Notes under the pieces: generated by a model | What the model was told of the DNA's origin: nothing | Seen by the model: the letters and a program-made list of their open reading frames with translations, nothing else | The model's database searches: none | Position numbers and translations under genes: made by a program | Part shown: piece by piece, positions 34,562-46,375 of the stretch | Layout of the letters: every line of letters starts with the position of its first letter | Position numbering within the stretch: position 1 is the first letter of the stretch | Source: Neoechinorhynchus agilis | Lineage: Eukaryota; Acanthocephala | Length of the DNA: 64,000 nucleotides | Direction of reading: 5' to 3' | Assembly: GCA_051530055.1 (NCBI GenBank) | Contig: CM121341.1 | Span: forward strand, 18,228,001-18,292,000

Positions 34562-34980
34562 CGGTCGATATCACGCTAGAAGCGTTGCTTCGTTGTACTG
34601 CAAGCGAGATATTTTGTCGCAGGAATACACCCGCTCGTGCGTCGCCGGTCGTTTCTCTCAATTTCTTCGAGAGATCCTGGAGCAGAGTGAGTGCCGAGCC
34701 GCCAAGCGCTCCATACGTCTCTACTCCGAGGGGGAAAAAATAGTGGGCCCTCGCTATATCCCTGTATTTTCGTACCTTCGTCCCTTCCGCTGCACTGGCT
34801 GCACCTCCAGGGATTTCTAGAGTACGGAATGTTGCTTACTGCGAGGGTGTCCACACACGTGGCGTCCCAGAGAATGCATTTGCCCTCCAGCCAAGGAAAG
34901 ACCGAAATTCCGTCAGGTCGACGATCGTCTAGTCGACAATGATGGGCGGGTTCCAAGATGTTGGGGAAGTTCGCTGTTCT
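34562..34980 (-). mobile_element. RLE-class non-LTR retrotransposon 3' end, copy 1
   Basis: The minus strand encodes a PD-(D/E)XK-like endonuclease tail: DRRPDGISVFPW followed by KCILWDATCVDTLA. After one frameshift comes KYRDIARAHYFFPLGVETYGALG, ending in LRQNISLAVQRSNAS. This RPDG...WDATCVDT and VPFGVETLG pattern is the C-terminus of a widespread invertebrate retrotransposon family (restriction-like endonuclease group). One frameshift makes it defective. Confidence 0.8.
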
Positions 34981-35379
34981 CAGCGCCCGAGAAATTACGC
35001 TGATTACATCTATTTGTGCGAAAATAGCTTTCGGTGCGAATTCATTTGGAGAAACATTTCAATCCTGTGACATCTTGTAATAAAAATCGTACCTTTTAAG
35101 AAGAGTAGAGCAATAAGTAACGTCCATTTAAATGACTTGCTTCACACCTCGGTCTTCATCATAAAATCACTGATTTCAAAAAATTCTTCAGCACGAACAT
35201 CAAAGTGAACAAATGAGCCTAAGTAAAACGAAAGTACTTATATGAACCAATATTGGTACCGCCAATTTTCCTTACAGTAGATGTACAAAAGACTGGTAAC
35301 CGGAAGAATCAAAAATATGACGTCATGGAAGTCTTCAGTTATACATCACAAATATTGTTTTGTAACTTAAAAACGTTTA

Positions 35380-35850
35380 CTCTGTTTGGCTTGCGTTGAA
35401 CGCCTTCGGAAATGATAATGCTCTCCCGCAACGGTAAACAGAGGAACACCGGAAAGATTGCATTCCGATAGTTCAAACCTCAGTGCGGTGCGGACTATCG
35501 AGGGAGGCAACTTGCATACCGCAACAACGTCCGCCGCGGCGGCTGTTTCGCTCGCTGGCGAGGGGTGCCCAGTCTCCAATGCAAATCGGTCAAATGCAAT
35601 GTTTGTCTTCGTGACTTCAAACCCATTCTCAGTGATATCGTCCGCTCCCACGGTCAACATGGGTCGCATTGCCCTGGATCCAGAAAACCGCCAACTCAGC
35701 CTACTTCTCCGTCTTCATCCAATCCAACCGAACTCACAACTGTGGTCACAGACACGAATGGCCCACCTCCAGCACTGATCGAGATGCTTTCACACGGTAC
35801 CCGAATGATTAGACGAATCCCGCGGGCGCCAGGTCCTCCGTAGCCTCCAA
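35380..35850 (+). other. GC-richer degraded ORF fragment
   Basis: Overlapping open stretches in several frames. The most suggestive has CNVCLRDF with downstream histidines, possibly a single C2H2-like finger, followed by a Pro/Ser/Thr-rich tail. N-terminal zinc fingers occur in RLE retrotransposons, so this may be a 5' fragment of such an element. Evidence is weak. Confidence 0.3.
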
Positions 35851-35939
35851 ATTAGCATGCCTGATCGAGTGCATCATACGTGATCCAACCGTACCATCTG
35901 ACTGGTTCAACCTCCACGCGTTTCCAAGTGGAAAAATGC

Positions 35940-36960
35940 GAGATTTAAACATTTCTCGATGATTTTTGAAAGAGCGGGCAGATGCGAGGAACTGAAGGAT
36001 GGAAAATGTTGGGGCAACGAGTGTTGTAAGTGTGAGTAAAAAGAAAAATGTGTGATAGAAATTGAGGCGGAGGAGAATGAAGGCGCTCTGAGCGCTTTTG
36101 AAAGATTAGAGAGGGGTGCATTTCTAAGGGCAAGAATTCAGATGAGCAGATTAGAGCGCACCTCTTGTGAAATGTATTAAGTTTTTGAATTGATTAGAAG
36201 AAAAATTGCAGAATGTTGGATATGCGTAGGTGAGCGTTGGTAGGATAGCCGACATATAAAAGTACTTAAGGTATTTGGATGATAATCCAAGGAATCGGAT
36301 GCGGTTAAGAAGATAGAGCTCAATGGACCCTTTGTGCAACGAAATTGATATGTGCTTGTCCCATTTTAGATTTTCTTGAAAATGAAGACCAAGTATATGA
36401 ACAGAGGGGACACGATTGGTAGGAAAAGGAAGAAGCGGCTGATCGGAACGATTTCAAAGCACTTGGTTAATTTAAGGTTAAGACATTTAGAGGAGCAAAA
36501 TGCTTGAGCGTGAGAAATCTCGTTAGAAGTAATTGAGAGTGAGAGAGGAGCCGGTGCATTCGTAATGATTGTAAGATCATCAGCATACCAGAAGTATTTA
36601 GAATAAGAAGAGGATGGAAAAAGATCACCCAGGAAAATGTTGAAAAGAATAGGGGAGAGAACAGCCGCTTGGGGCACTCCCTTGTCGATTGCTAAGGTGT
36701 TCGAGGCGATGCTCCCTATTTCGATAAATTGTAATTTATTGTTTAGAAAGGAATTGAACCATTTAATTTGCCAGGCGACAAGACCAAATTTAGAGCATGT
36801 ATCAATTAGAAGATTGTGATCGACGGAAAGGGCGCCCGTCCAAGAAAAGCCGGGTTAGAAACCGAATTGAATAAGTGCAATTTTTCGATTGAAGATTGGA
36901 AGAAGGTGTGCTTTAAAGCATCTTTCTAAGATTTTAGAGAAGGAAGGTGTTATCTTCTTG
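35940..36960 (-). mobile_element. Jockey-like RT remnant, copy C
   Basis: On the minus strand the RT fingers/palm motif AVLSPILFNIFLGDLF is followed by the catalytic YADDLTIIT (about 36570-36660). Thumb-like segments with LNRIRFLGLSSKYLKYFYMSAILPTLTYAYPTF follow towards 36151, homologous to copies A and B but clearly older, with stops and shifts. The 5' part and the 3' end are not clear. Confidence 0.75.
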
Positions 36961-37299
36961 TCTTCGGGTGCGGGTGACTCCATGACACTTTTCTATTATT
37001 TTTAGCGGAACAACAACTCACACCCCACACACAACCTACGGGCGAACACGCAAATCAATACTGACGTTGTTGACGTCAACTTCATCGCTACCATCTCCTC
37101 CCTACTTTTAAAAAGTCGTCATACGGTCTTTTCGGAGGTCTCCTTACTCTCTTGCCCCTTCTTAATCAAACCACCTCTTCCATCGTTTCGGTATTCTCGT
37201 CCTTGTCGGGAACCGATGGTTGTATCGCGGATTGACCAGTAATTTCCTCCTCTCTAGACTGCGGCATATCCTCGGCTACGTCATTCAATACTGCTGATC

Positions 37300-38857
37300 C
37301 TTCTTATCCGTGATCTTCCTCCTTGTTCGAAACTCCCGTCGTTCCCAAATCGTCATTCTCCTTTCGATCTCGGACCAAATTTCCATGCGTCCTCTTGCAT
37401 CTTCCATCCTCGTCCTCTGCATTGTACGATACCGGGCCGTTCTGTTTTCTTACCGCTCCTCGCTTCCATTTGCTGTCCAGATCTCTCTTAAACCAAACAT
37501 CCTGGCCTTCCTGAAATTTCCGTTTCTCGATTTCAGCCTGCTTCTCAGCCGCGTACTCATCGATTCGCTCCTCGTCCTCGTTATCAGGCATTATCAGGTC
37601 TAGAACTCCTCTAAATCTTCTCCCCATCATTGCCGCAGCAGGTGCTACCCCAGTAGACGAGTGAAGTGTATTACGATAGGCGAAAAGGAAATCGTTGAGA
37701 TCTTCTCGTGTGGTCCGCCCATCCATGGTCATAGAATGTGCCTTGAACGTGCGAACCACGCGCTCAGCCAGAACGTTCGTTTGGATGCACTATCCCACGC
37801 TGGCGGCAAAATTGATGGAATTCGGAAGAGATGAATTGAGGTCCATTATCCGTCACGATGCTTTGTGGTATTCCAAATCGCGAGAAGGTTTCTCCTAGCC
37901 TTACTAATATCGTGGTCGTCGTTGCTTCTTTGCCCAAACTAAAACTCTCGGGCAATTTAGTTGTCGCGTCTACGATTATGAGAAACATCTCCCACTTGAC
38001 CGGACCTGCCAGATCCATATGAAGTCGACCCCATTTCGTTTTTGGTACGTTCTATTGACCACTTGACGAATTTCCTTTTCTAATTCTGGCCACCATACCA
38101 CATACCGGGCCAACGCTTTCATTCCTTCCACTCCGGGGTGACCTCTATGCAACGTCTCGGTCACATGCTGTCGTAATTGCTTGGGCACAACGATCCTTTC
38201 GTTCAGCATACAATTTCTATTCTCGTAGGATAACTCGTCTTTTCGTCTCGCATAAGCTATGAAACGTCCATCCACCTTTTTCGGCCATCCGTCCCTCTGA
38301 TATGATATCACTCGCGACAAATCCGGATCTCCTGATGTGAAATCCGCAAAGGTATTAGGAGTCATCTCACAAATCCTTGACTTTTCTTCATGCAACCAAG
38401 GGACTGTACTTTCATTCTCGCTTGGTTCTATTGAAATCGACGACACGGGTAAACGCGATAGGCAATCCGCGTGAACATTATCGCTTCACCTTGTAATCGA
38501 CCTCTCCCAATAGCAGAGCCCACCTTACCACTCGACTGTTCGGCATTTTGGTCAGATCACGATCAACACCCAGAATATATTTTAGCAGCTTATGATCCGT
38601 CTGTATGGTGAACCGACCTCCGCATAAACGTTGTCAATGGTAGCGTAATTCTGCTCTGCTTTCTGTAATTCACGTGAAGCGTACATGACGGGTTTTCTTC
38701 GACCGTCCGGCAGCACATGGTACAATACAGCGCCCACTCCGATATCGCTTGCATAGCAAGCCAGCTGTAAACTCCTGGCATCCTGCAGCGTCTCCTTCAA
38801 TCTGAGAAATACCTCTTGCTGTCTCTTAGGCCACACCCATTTCGCATTATATAAACA
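37300..38857 (-). mobile_element. Ty3/gypsy retrotransposon pol fragment
   Basis: In minus-strand order there is an RNase H piece (38836-38582; WPKRQQEVFLRLKETL, DIGVGAVLYH), then the integrase zinc-binding region (38446-37976; LHRGHPGVEGMKALARYVVWW). The integrase core follows (38018-37764; FSRFGIPQSIVTDNGPQF), then the C-terminal part with FQEGQDVWFKRDLDSKW (about 37500). Frames are interrupted. The upstream RT is missing because a jockey-like element is inserted at 38857. No LTR was recognised downstream at 36.9-37.3 kb. Confidence 0.85.
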
Positions 38858-40985
38858 CGTTTTTATTTATGTAAAAAATACAGGATCCACACACTTGCCA
38901 GCATCTATCTTTGCTAAACGGTGTACGGATGACGGATGTTAAAGGCAAGGGAGGTGGGACTGGTTTTTGAAGGGGTGTTGATGTGGGATCGGAGGCTTTG
39001 TAAAGGAGATGACCGATTAGGAGTCTTTCCTTGTTCTCCGATTATTAAGGAAAGATTGGGCTTGGGGGAAGAAAAATTTTTGGTAGACGGTGGTACGAGC
39101 GAGGGGAGGAATGAAAAAGGTCGGGGTTGCGGGTGTTTACGAAGGAAGAGTATTTAGAGATGAAAGAAGAAAATTGTGGAGGAGGTTGAAGAAGACGGAG
39201 GGCGTTTTTGGAGAAAATGGAGATGAGGTGGGCGTCGAGGGGAGGAGTGAAGCCCCGCATATTCTAGCTGCGCTCTTGTGGAAGGTCCCGAGGGAATGGA
39301 GAGCATTGACGGAGAGGGCGAGGAAAGTGGGGAAAGCGTATGTAAGGATAGGAAGGATGGCAGAAAGATAAAAGTGGGCAAGGTGCTTAGGGGCTACGCC
39401 GAGACGCCGGAGGAGTTTGAGCAGGTAAAGACGAGGATTTGCTTTAGAGAGTGTAAATGAAATGTGAGCAGCCCATTTAAGGTTTTCTTGGTAAGTCAGG
39501 CCCAGTATTCGGAGAGAAGAGGAGCGTTGGATGGGGAGAGGGAGAGGCGCGGGGATAAGATTGCGTTTAGAAATGTGCGGGACAATCTCAAAAGATTTGG
39601 ACAAGTTTAGGGAAAGGTTTAGGGTGGAGAGCGAGCAAATGAGATGGTTGATCTCGTCCATGGTTGTAGAGAGGGAGATGCGATGGTAATGACTGTGATG
39701 TCATCTGCATAAAGAAAATATTTGGTAGAGGGAGCGATGGGATAGAGGTCATTTAGAAAAATGTCAAAGAGGAGAGGGGAATGTACGGCGCCTTGCGGGA
39801 CCCCTATAAATATGGGCAAAGAGGAAGAACATGAAGTTCCACATTGGATATATTGTTCGCGGTTGGAGAGGAAAGAGGAAATCCGAGCAAGTTGCAAAGT
39901 TAAGAGGCCAAAGGAAGCACATGATGGGAGGGGAAGGGAGTGATCTAGCGACTCGAACGCCCGGGAAATATCCAGTTACACGAGGCGGGCGGTTGATGCT
40001 GGACTGGAATCTAAGCTGCGCACAAGCGTATCGTAAATGCAGAGGAGAGCATCAGAACAAGAGTAATTGGGACGGAAAGCGAATTGGGAAGGGGAGATAT
40101 TTTTGAGGAAGAAGGGAAGTAGGCGGGTTTTAAAACATTTTTCTAAGATTTTAGAGAAAGGTGAGAGGATAGAGATGGGACGAAAGGATGTGGGGGAAAT
40201 CCGTTTATTGTTTTTGGGTAGGGGGACGACACGGGCTTCCTTAAGACACGATGGGAAAGAGCCCAGTAGAAAGCTAAGGTTCGTTACGAATGGCCCAATT
40301 AGGGATAGTCGAATTAGGGGAAGAATGGCGGGGCAGGCGCTTAAGGATCTCTAGGATTTCGAGGGGGGAAACTAAAGAAGGGCATGTATGAATGGGCGGG
40401 TCAAAAAGTGAGGAGGGAGATTGGGACAATGGATGCGAGGTTAGGGGAGGACAGAGGTTTTTATTCATGGAGTTAAGGATTGAGAGGAGATCAGATTTGG
40501 GGAGAGATGCGAAGGGGGTGGATTTACCAAGACCAGTGACATTTTTTATTCCACGCCACCAGTTTCGATTGGGAACGGACGAGAGACGAGATGAGAAAAA
40601 TAATTTGCGGGCTATACGGATGCGTTTTGTCAGTGTGGAGTGGAGGGGAGGGGTAAGCAGGATTACCTGACAGGAAAGATTTGGTGACCTGGATTTGAAG
40701 GGTTTTTAAAAAAGGCGAAAACGATGGAGGGTCGCCGTTCGAGGTTATTATTATTTTGCGAGGAAAGGAGGTCTTCATCGCAGATTCTATTAATTTAACA
40801 AAGAGCCCATTGCAATCGAGGGGTGGGTACCAAAGATGGTAGAGCGGTTTTGCGTGATAATAGAATTGACACATGGAGCAAAGGCGTGGGTATGATGATC
40901 ACGCTTATCCCAGACAACGTCGGGTTCGGAAAAGGAACGTTTTTGAGATGATGGGGGGGGGAGAGAAGGATGGAACAATGGTCTA
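38858..40985 (-). mobile_element. Jockey-like non-LTR retrotransposon, copy B
   Basis: The antisense relative of copy A, longer at its 5' side. Reading minus: EN-RT linker region (40874-40524), RT with VPQGAVHSPLLFDIFLNDL and the catalytic YADDITVIT (39897-39619), then thumb and C-terminal segments with SSSLRILGLTYQ and LPILTYAFPTF (39661-39137). The 3' end at 38.86-38.94 kb matches copy A (GCCAGCATCTATCTTTGCT). It is inserted in the Ty3/gypsy RNase H. Frameshifts and stops make it defective. Confidence 0.85.
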
Positions 40986-41212
40986 GAACCTTTTGCTTCT
41001 TTGAACTTCTTGCTCCTCTTCTGAACTTCTTGCTCCTCTTCTGAACCTCTTGCTCCTCTTCTCTGCCCATATTTAAAGGGGTCTCCCAAGGTGCCGTACT
41101 TTCCCCTCTCTTTGACATTTTTCTAAATGACCTTCATCCCTTCACTCCCCCCACCAAATATTTTCCCTATGCCGATGACTTCACAGTCATTACCATCGCA
41201 TCTCTCTCTCAG
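40986..41212 (+). repeat. Plus-strand jockey RT fragment with about 21-bp tandem repeats
   Basis: Three consecutive copies of GAACTTCTTGCTCCTCTTCT (the third slightly changed) lead into a plus-strand piece homologous to copy A around 25.59-25.75 kb (FNDL-type block and YADD-like region). It abuts copy B head to head, so the two form a foldback junction. Confidence 0.7.
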
Positions 41213-42720
41213 CTATTGTCAAGGTTACGTAGAAGCGTGTCATAAATGCAAAGTAGGGCATCAGTTGCAGAAAATCTGGGTCGGAAGCCTGGAGGTCGGA
41301 GCTCTACTCACGATCGCGTTAATTTCGGCATGTCTAGACGACCGTCCGGCTGACCGAGTGCATGATAGTGAATGTAATCTTTTGGCGTCTACTTGCCAGC
41401 CGGAGCGACATTCGTGTGGGAAGCAGATGGGCACCCAATTACAAAGAGAAAGCTATCCGGAATTTTTCGTTGTCCAAAAGTCCCCAACTTTTCGGCCGGG
41501 ATAGCTAAAAGCCAGGCGCCGGACTCCTTCGTAGAGCAAGCTATGAGTCGCGAACGTGACCTCTCCTTCAGTTGGTCTAGAAGTAATCTGTGAACCTTCT
41601 GCACGATCGATGAGTCCTACGATGACTGCTTTTGGCACTTCTGGGGTATTGTGGCTTGCCCTACTTTAGAGGTCCACAAGGAGAGAGCATTATTAAAATG
41701 CTCTTCGTTGGACTCAGGATAGATCTTAAGGGAGTTCTCTCGACTAGGCGAAACCGGGGAAAGAAGGGCCGGCAATGCGACGTCTTCCATGAGTCGGAGT
41801 CCTGAACCTCCGTAGTTGGAGGGTAACGCCACTTGTTTCCACGAGGAATGGTCGAAATCGATATTGACGATTTGGCTGAGCTTATTCCGAAGAAGATCAT
41901 CCAGACTCGATGGATTATCCTTGCACGCGAAGGCGGGTGCAGATCTCAGTCTGTGCAAAAACTTTGGGATGTAGAGGCAATTTTCAATAAAAATAGGCAT
42001 CGTGAGACTTTAACTCTGAACATCTCTCACACAGCAAACTCAGTACGTCCTTCGGAACATTCTCCTTGAAAACGCATGAACCCAGGAGACTGAAGTCACA
42101 AATGTTGATTGGTTTGCTAGTGTACTTTCGAGCTTTCGGTTTCGTCCATGTTCAGGAGTAGCAATTCACACTTTGAGCTGTTCAACTCGAGGCCTATCTT
42201 GGAGCTGATCTCGATGATGCGGTTAAGATCACCCAGAACAGAGAGAGGGTCGCCTCCCAGGATGCCGTCGTTCAGGTACCAAGCGTTGAAGTTCGATTTT
42301 AGTGACCTCACCAATGGATTGATTGCAATGGTGAAGCCTATCGGACCGAGAGGGTCACCCTGCTGCACGGATTACAAATCAGTGGTGAAGGGGTGCCGTA
42401 GGCTGTGAAGAAATATTGTAGAGCCTGTGGGATGTGCATTTTAACATCGTCAAGTAGGGCATTCCGTTCCAGGGAATTGAATTCAAGACTACGCATCGAT
42501 CCGTCGACGTTTCAACGAAGTTCCTTATGGCGTGAACGATTGTTTCGGCTCCACAAGGAGAGCAACAGCCGAGCTGCGCTGAGAGGAGTAGGCAGCCAAC
42601 AGTGGAAGAAACCCTTTTCGAAACGATTTTGGCCACTAAACGCCTGAAAGTATTGCCAACAGCGATGGGACGGGTGCCACCCTTTCTTTTCGTTAGGGCT
42701 TAAATGGAGGCAGAGAATAG
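41213..42720 (-). mobile_element. RLE-class non-LTR retrotransposon, RT region, copy 2
   Basis: Minus strand, in order: KIVSKRVSSTVG (about 42630), RT motif QQGDPLGPIGFTIAINPLV (about 42365), the Tyr-hydrophobic catalytic region WYLNDGILGGDP (about 42290) with Asn where the first catalytic Asp is expected, GLELNSSKCELL, then LPSNYGGSGLRLMEDVALPALL (about 41800), ESGAWLLAIPAEKLG (about 41500) and HAEINAIVSRAL (about 41320). This order is diagnostic of the family whose tail ends with RPDG/WDATCVDT. At 41215-41290 it is fused to a minus-strand jockey RT scrap (SATDALLCIYDTLL). Confidence 0.8.
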
Positions 42721-44865
42721 AAGCTGAGTAGGAAACGATCCTAGATTGTGGTTACCCACTTCCCGAAATATACCATTCGAGATACTCTGGTCTTCCTCGG
42801 TTGCAGGCGGCAATTGTCGTCTGGGAGCAAAAGGCTGAGTTTGAGTCGGGTGGGTAGATCGTCGTCTACGGTGACGTCGGATTGAAGTTATTGCAATCGG
42901 TTCGTAAAGATGGACGCATGTTGATCAGTGACAATTCAATTTTACAATGATCATCAAACAATCGCTTTATCGGGTATGGGGTATTTCTTTGTTTCAAAAA
43001 AGATTTTTGAACGCCAACAGCAACCCTCAATTGTTTTAAGTTCGGATTTACTCAACTTTTTGATGTTCCTGTATCCTGGTCATCTATTTTCTGATCATAT
43101 TTTAAAAACTCAGGTATTTTTATATTGATTACTAATAAAAATCACCGATATAAATACTTCTGAACGAATGAGGTCGTTGTCAGAGCGAATTCGAATTGAA
43201 GAAACATCAAGAAGGTGAAGATAAGAAAGTTGGAATTTCTTGTGCTTCAATGCTCAAGTAACCAGCGACCTAGCTTTTAATGTCCAATCGAACACATAAC
43301 GATTATTAAGAATCGCCGAAAACAATTCACTTTGAAAAAACGAAATATCGACGAAAAAAAGTTCGATTTTTAAAGGGAGCATTGTTATTTGTTGATAGGA
43401 GAGATAAATGAAATTAAGCAATAAAATCTTAATTTCATTTATCTCTCCTGTCAACAAGGAACAATTAATGTAATCGAATGACTGCATTGGAAAATTCTTT
43501 ACAAGAAGGATATCATTTTCGGCTTTCCTTTTAAGAACCATAAATCGGTGTGAGGCTTTCAGTGAACGATAAATAAATCATTTGACCTAGATGGATTCCT
43601 TTTGAAAGACGTAATCGGTAATGCATCCTAATATCAACATTCATCGACGATTAATTATGGCTTTCGTTTTTAAAACTCGAATATGTTCATTGTTGATCGA
43701 AAATACCGTGAAAATATTGGGGCAGGTCAAGCAAGCTGATACCAAGATGATTCACGTTTAAATACCGATCAGAGTTTTGCATTTCTTCCTTTGGCTTTCA
43801 AATTGCGAGCTAAAAAATAAGGTAGATAGTCGGTAGCAAGATGGAGTTCAACTAATTGCTTGCTAAGATCTATTATTATGAGACGATAAACTAAAATTAC
43901 ATTGGCAGATTAATCTTGGACATTTTTGGTGAAAAGATTAAAAAATTCCATCTTGAAAAAATATCAAGCATTTATGGACCATCAGACATCTTTGAACCAT
44001 ATCAGTAATTCAGCTAATAAAATTAATTATTCTCAACCGATAATAAACAAAATGCGTCATTGTTTATGTTGCGTATTAACTAATATCGATTGGTTGATAG
44101 CCATATCGTGCAGCTATTTGTGTTGACGTGGTGTGGAGTGAGGGTGCGGTTCATAAAAATAATAAAAACGGTTATGAAGCACCTAACAGTTTACCAGAAA
44201 AATACATTGAGAATTTTAAAGATCATCACAATATGAGCAGAAAATAGAAAAATTAATGGGTAAAAGTAGGTTTTGCAACCACAGTAATTTTTAGTCCGGT
44301 CGAACACAAAAAATGCATTGCACGTCGTGACACAGAGCAGTTGAAAAAATGGAAGTTGAAATCGCAAAAGATCATCCCATATCTGCAATTCTCAATTTAG
44401 ACCGTTATCAAGAAGCACGTACACCTCTCGCTTTGAGGGCGTCACTCAAGCATGAAAGTCTTTGCCATCGCGATGACAAGGTACCCATCCAAATAAAAGA
44501 GCGTTGGGCCTAGAAGAAGTTTCTTTTCCTAGAGACGTTCTAGGACAAGACGAGATCTTTTCCGACTTAGGTTCGAGATCATACTCATAGCGATCATTTC
44601 TATAGTTTGAATCTCAACTTTCTGCACCAACAGAAAGCAAGCCACAATCTGCGAGGATGAGGAGTGGCGGGTCTGTCTACGGTGATGCAGGGACGGTTTC
44701 GGCCTGTTCCCGAAGGTGATCGAGTCTCTTGAATGGCTTCGGCCTTCGAGGGCGGCGGACTGCGCTTCCTGAGCAGTATGGCTCAATAATGAAATAAAAG
44801 AAAATATTCGGTGATATGCAAATTCTGGATTTTTAGGCTTTACTGGCAAGCCGGTATGTTATGAT
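42721..44865. other. AT-rich intergenic with one perfect hairpin
   Basis: No gene recognised; short ORFs (43254-43541 minus, 44529-44849 minus) lack domains. 43390-43457 holds an inverted repeat of about 29 bp per arm (listed separately). Confidence 0.35.
43390..43457. repeat. Near-perfect 29-bp hairpin
   Basis: GTTGATAGGAGAGATAAATG and AAATTAAG are mirrored by CTTAATTTCATTTATCTCTCCTGTCAAC with a 9-bp loop. No ORF. It could be a tiny MITE or a structured RNA. Confidence 0.6.
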
Positions 44866-45257
44866 CATTCAATTTTAGTCAATTCCTTTCTTGTCCGGCT
44901 TATTTATTTAGGCATAAAGCCAAACCAATTACATCAGAGAAGTGATATAACCACATAGTCTCTAATGCACGGTTAAGAGTTTGTACATTCCTCCGGATCC
45001 TCAGATACCTCCAGGAGGCGGGACTCATCAGTGAGTTTCCTCCCTTCAGCGGTATTTCGTCCCCTTTGGCTGTGCGTCATTGGTGGTAACGGATTCGAAC
45101 CGCCTCCTGGAGGTATCTGAGGATCCGGAGGAATGTACAAACTCTTAACCGTGCATTAGATACAATGTGGTCATATCACTTCTCTGATGTAATTGGTTTG
45201 GCTTTATGCCTAAAATAAGCCGGACAAGAAAGGGATTGACTAAAATTGAATGCAAAT
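44866..45257. mobile_element. Foldback element with about 154-bp arms and internal module
   Basis: Left arm 44868-45021 and right arm 45101-45254 are almost perfect inverted copies (GGCATAAAGCCAAACC and GATACCTCCAGGAGGCGG in the left arm). The loop carries, on the minus strand, GGTTCGAATCC, GGGGACGAAATACC and CACTGATGAGTCCC. ATGCAAATTCTGG is present on both sides (about 44816 and 45250), which may mark a target duplication with extra bases on the left. No transposase. Confidence 0.8.
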
Positions 45258-45949
45258 TCTGGGGTATGGTGCAAAAACTCTTCAAAACCAAGGCTTGGGG
45301 AGGCTTATTGTTTCTGGGACTAGAAATGAATTATCTTCGTCGAGGAGGGTCTATTATTTCACATATCTAAGACTTGAAATGTTAGAAGAGAAACAGGTAA
45401 ACTCGATTACTCAGCGACAAGCGACATTCGTCTCATTTTAAAATATTCTTAAGATAAATACCACCAACAAATCTTCAAGAAAACTTCTAATTACGATTTA
45501 TTTCGCACTCAAAAAAACGCTGTTCACACATTCAATTCTTAAATTTAGAATATTTAATTAGGTAATGAATAAGGATTCCCCGTCTTGCTTTCCTGTTTGT
45601 ATTTTGCTCTTCCTTGTGAAAAGATTCGCCATCTCTGGTTTCAATTATTGTTCTATCGGGTTCCGCTATCCTTTGTAATTTTTCAATAGATTCTATTTTG
45701 GGTTGCTTTTCTACACCACTTTTTAATTCCGGCATCTCTTTATCATATACTTCACGTTCTTTTAGTTTATTTCCATCTTCACGTTTTATATTAGCACCGT
45801 CAAATGCAAACGCCGTAGCTGAAAGATTCCTTTAAACATCAATCGAAGAGCGAATTCATACTTTTGGCTTTTACAAATTTCGTTTTGCAATAAATTTCCA
45901 CCAGAGTTTGTATTAATAGGTCCACGGACATTGTCATGTAATTTTATTC
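45258..45949. other. Intergenic
   Basis: Short ORFs only; 45532-45735 (minus) is charged (Glu/Lys) without a recognised family. Confidence 0.35.
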
Positions 45950-46375
45950 GAGTTTGGCGATGTTTTTCCCCCGGATTGTTGTTGGTATTGATCATTTATT
46001 TAAAATATTTCGTAAGCTTTTTGCTTACCTCTTCAGTTGGGTCTACAAATTAAACTAAAGTCAAAATTGCCTCGGATCCGCGGGTTTGCCAAGCGCCGTG
46101 TATGGGGATCCGAGTTATTGCGAGCTTTCATTGACTGTATTATTATCGAATTATTTGGACATTTGTTCTTTTTGTAGTGGACGTAAAGATGATAAATTGC
46201 AAAATAGCGTTAGAAACGGAGTCGCGTTCGTTAAAAGAAATGTAAGATTAATAAACTTTGCTTGCCCTGCAAAACTTCTGAATAAGAGGGTTACGAAAGG
46301 CAAAGATTATTTGGGTTTAACGTTTTTCGCTGTTTATACCAGTAAAATACTTCATCATTTTGTTCTATAACTTTT
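45950..46375. mobile_element. TIR element fragment related to the 53.1-kb element
   Basis: TCGAGTTTGGCGATGTTTTTCCCCCGGATTG through CTTACCTCTTCAGTTG matches the left terminal repeat at 53.10 kb. It is followed by CGGATCCGCGGG(T)TTGCC and an inner region (AGTGGACGTAAAGATGATAA) that is inverted relative to that element. A short plus ORF (46086-46370) overlaps the inner region; it has no known domain and may be decayed transposase. Confidence 0.65.

Noticed and set aside
45000-45100. Functional hammerhead ribozyme
   Set aside because: The CUGAUGA, GAAA and stem II pieces are there, but no NUH cleavage site and no good stem III; kept only as a module worth checking.
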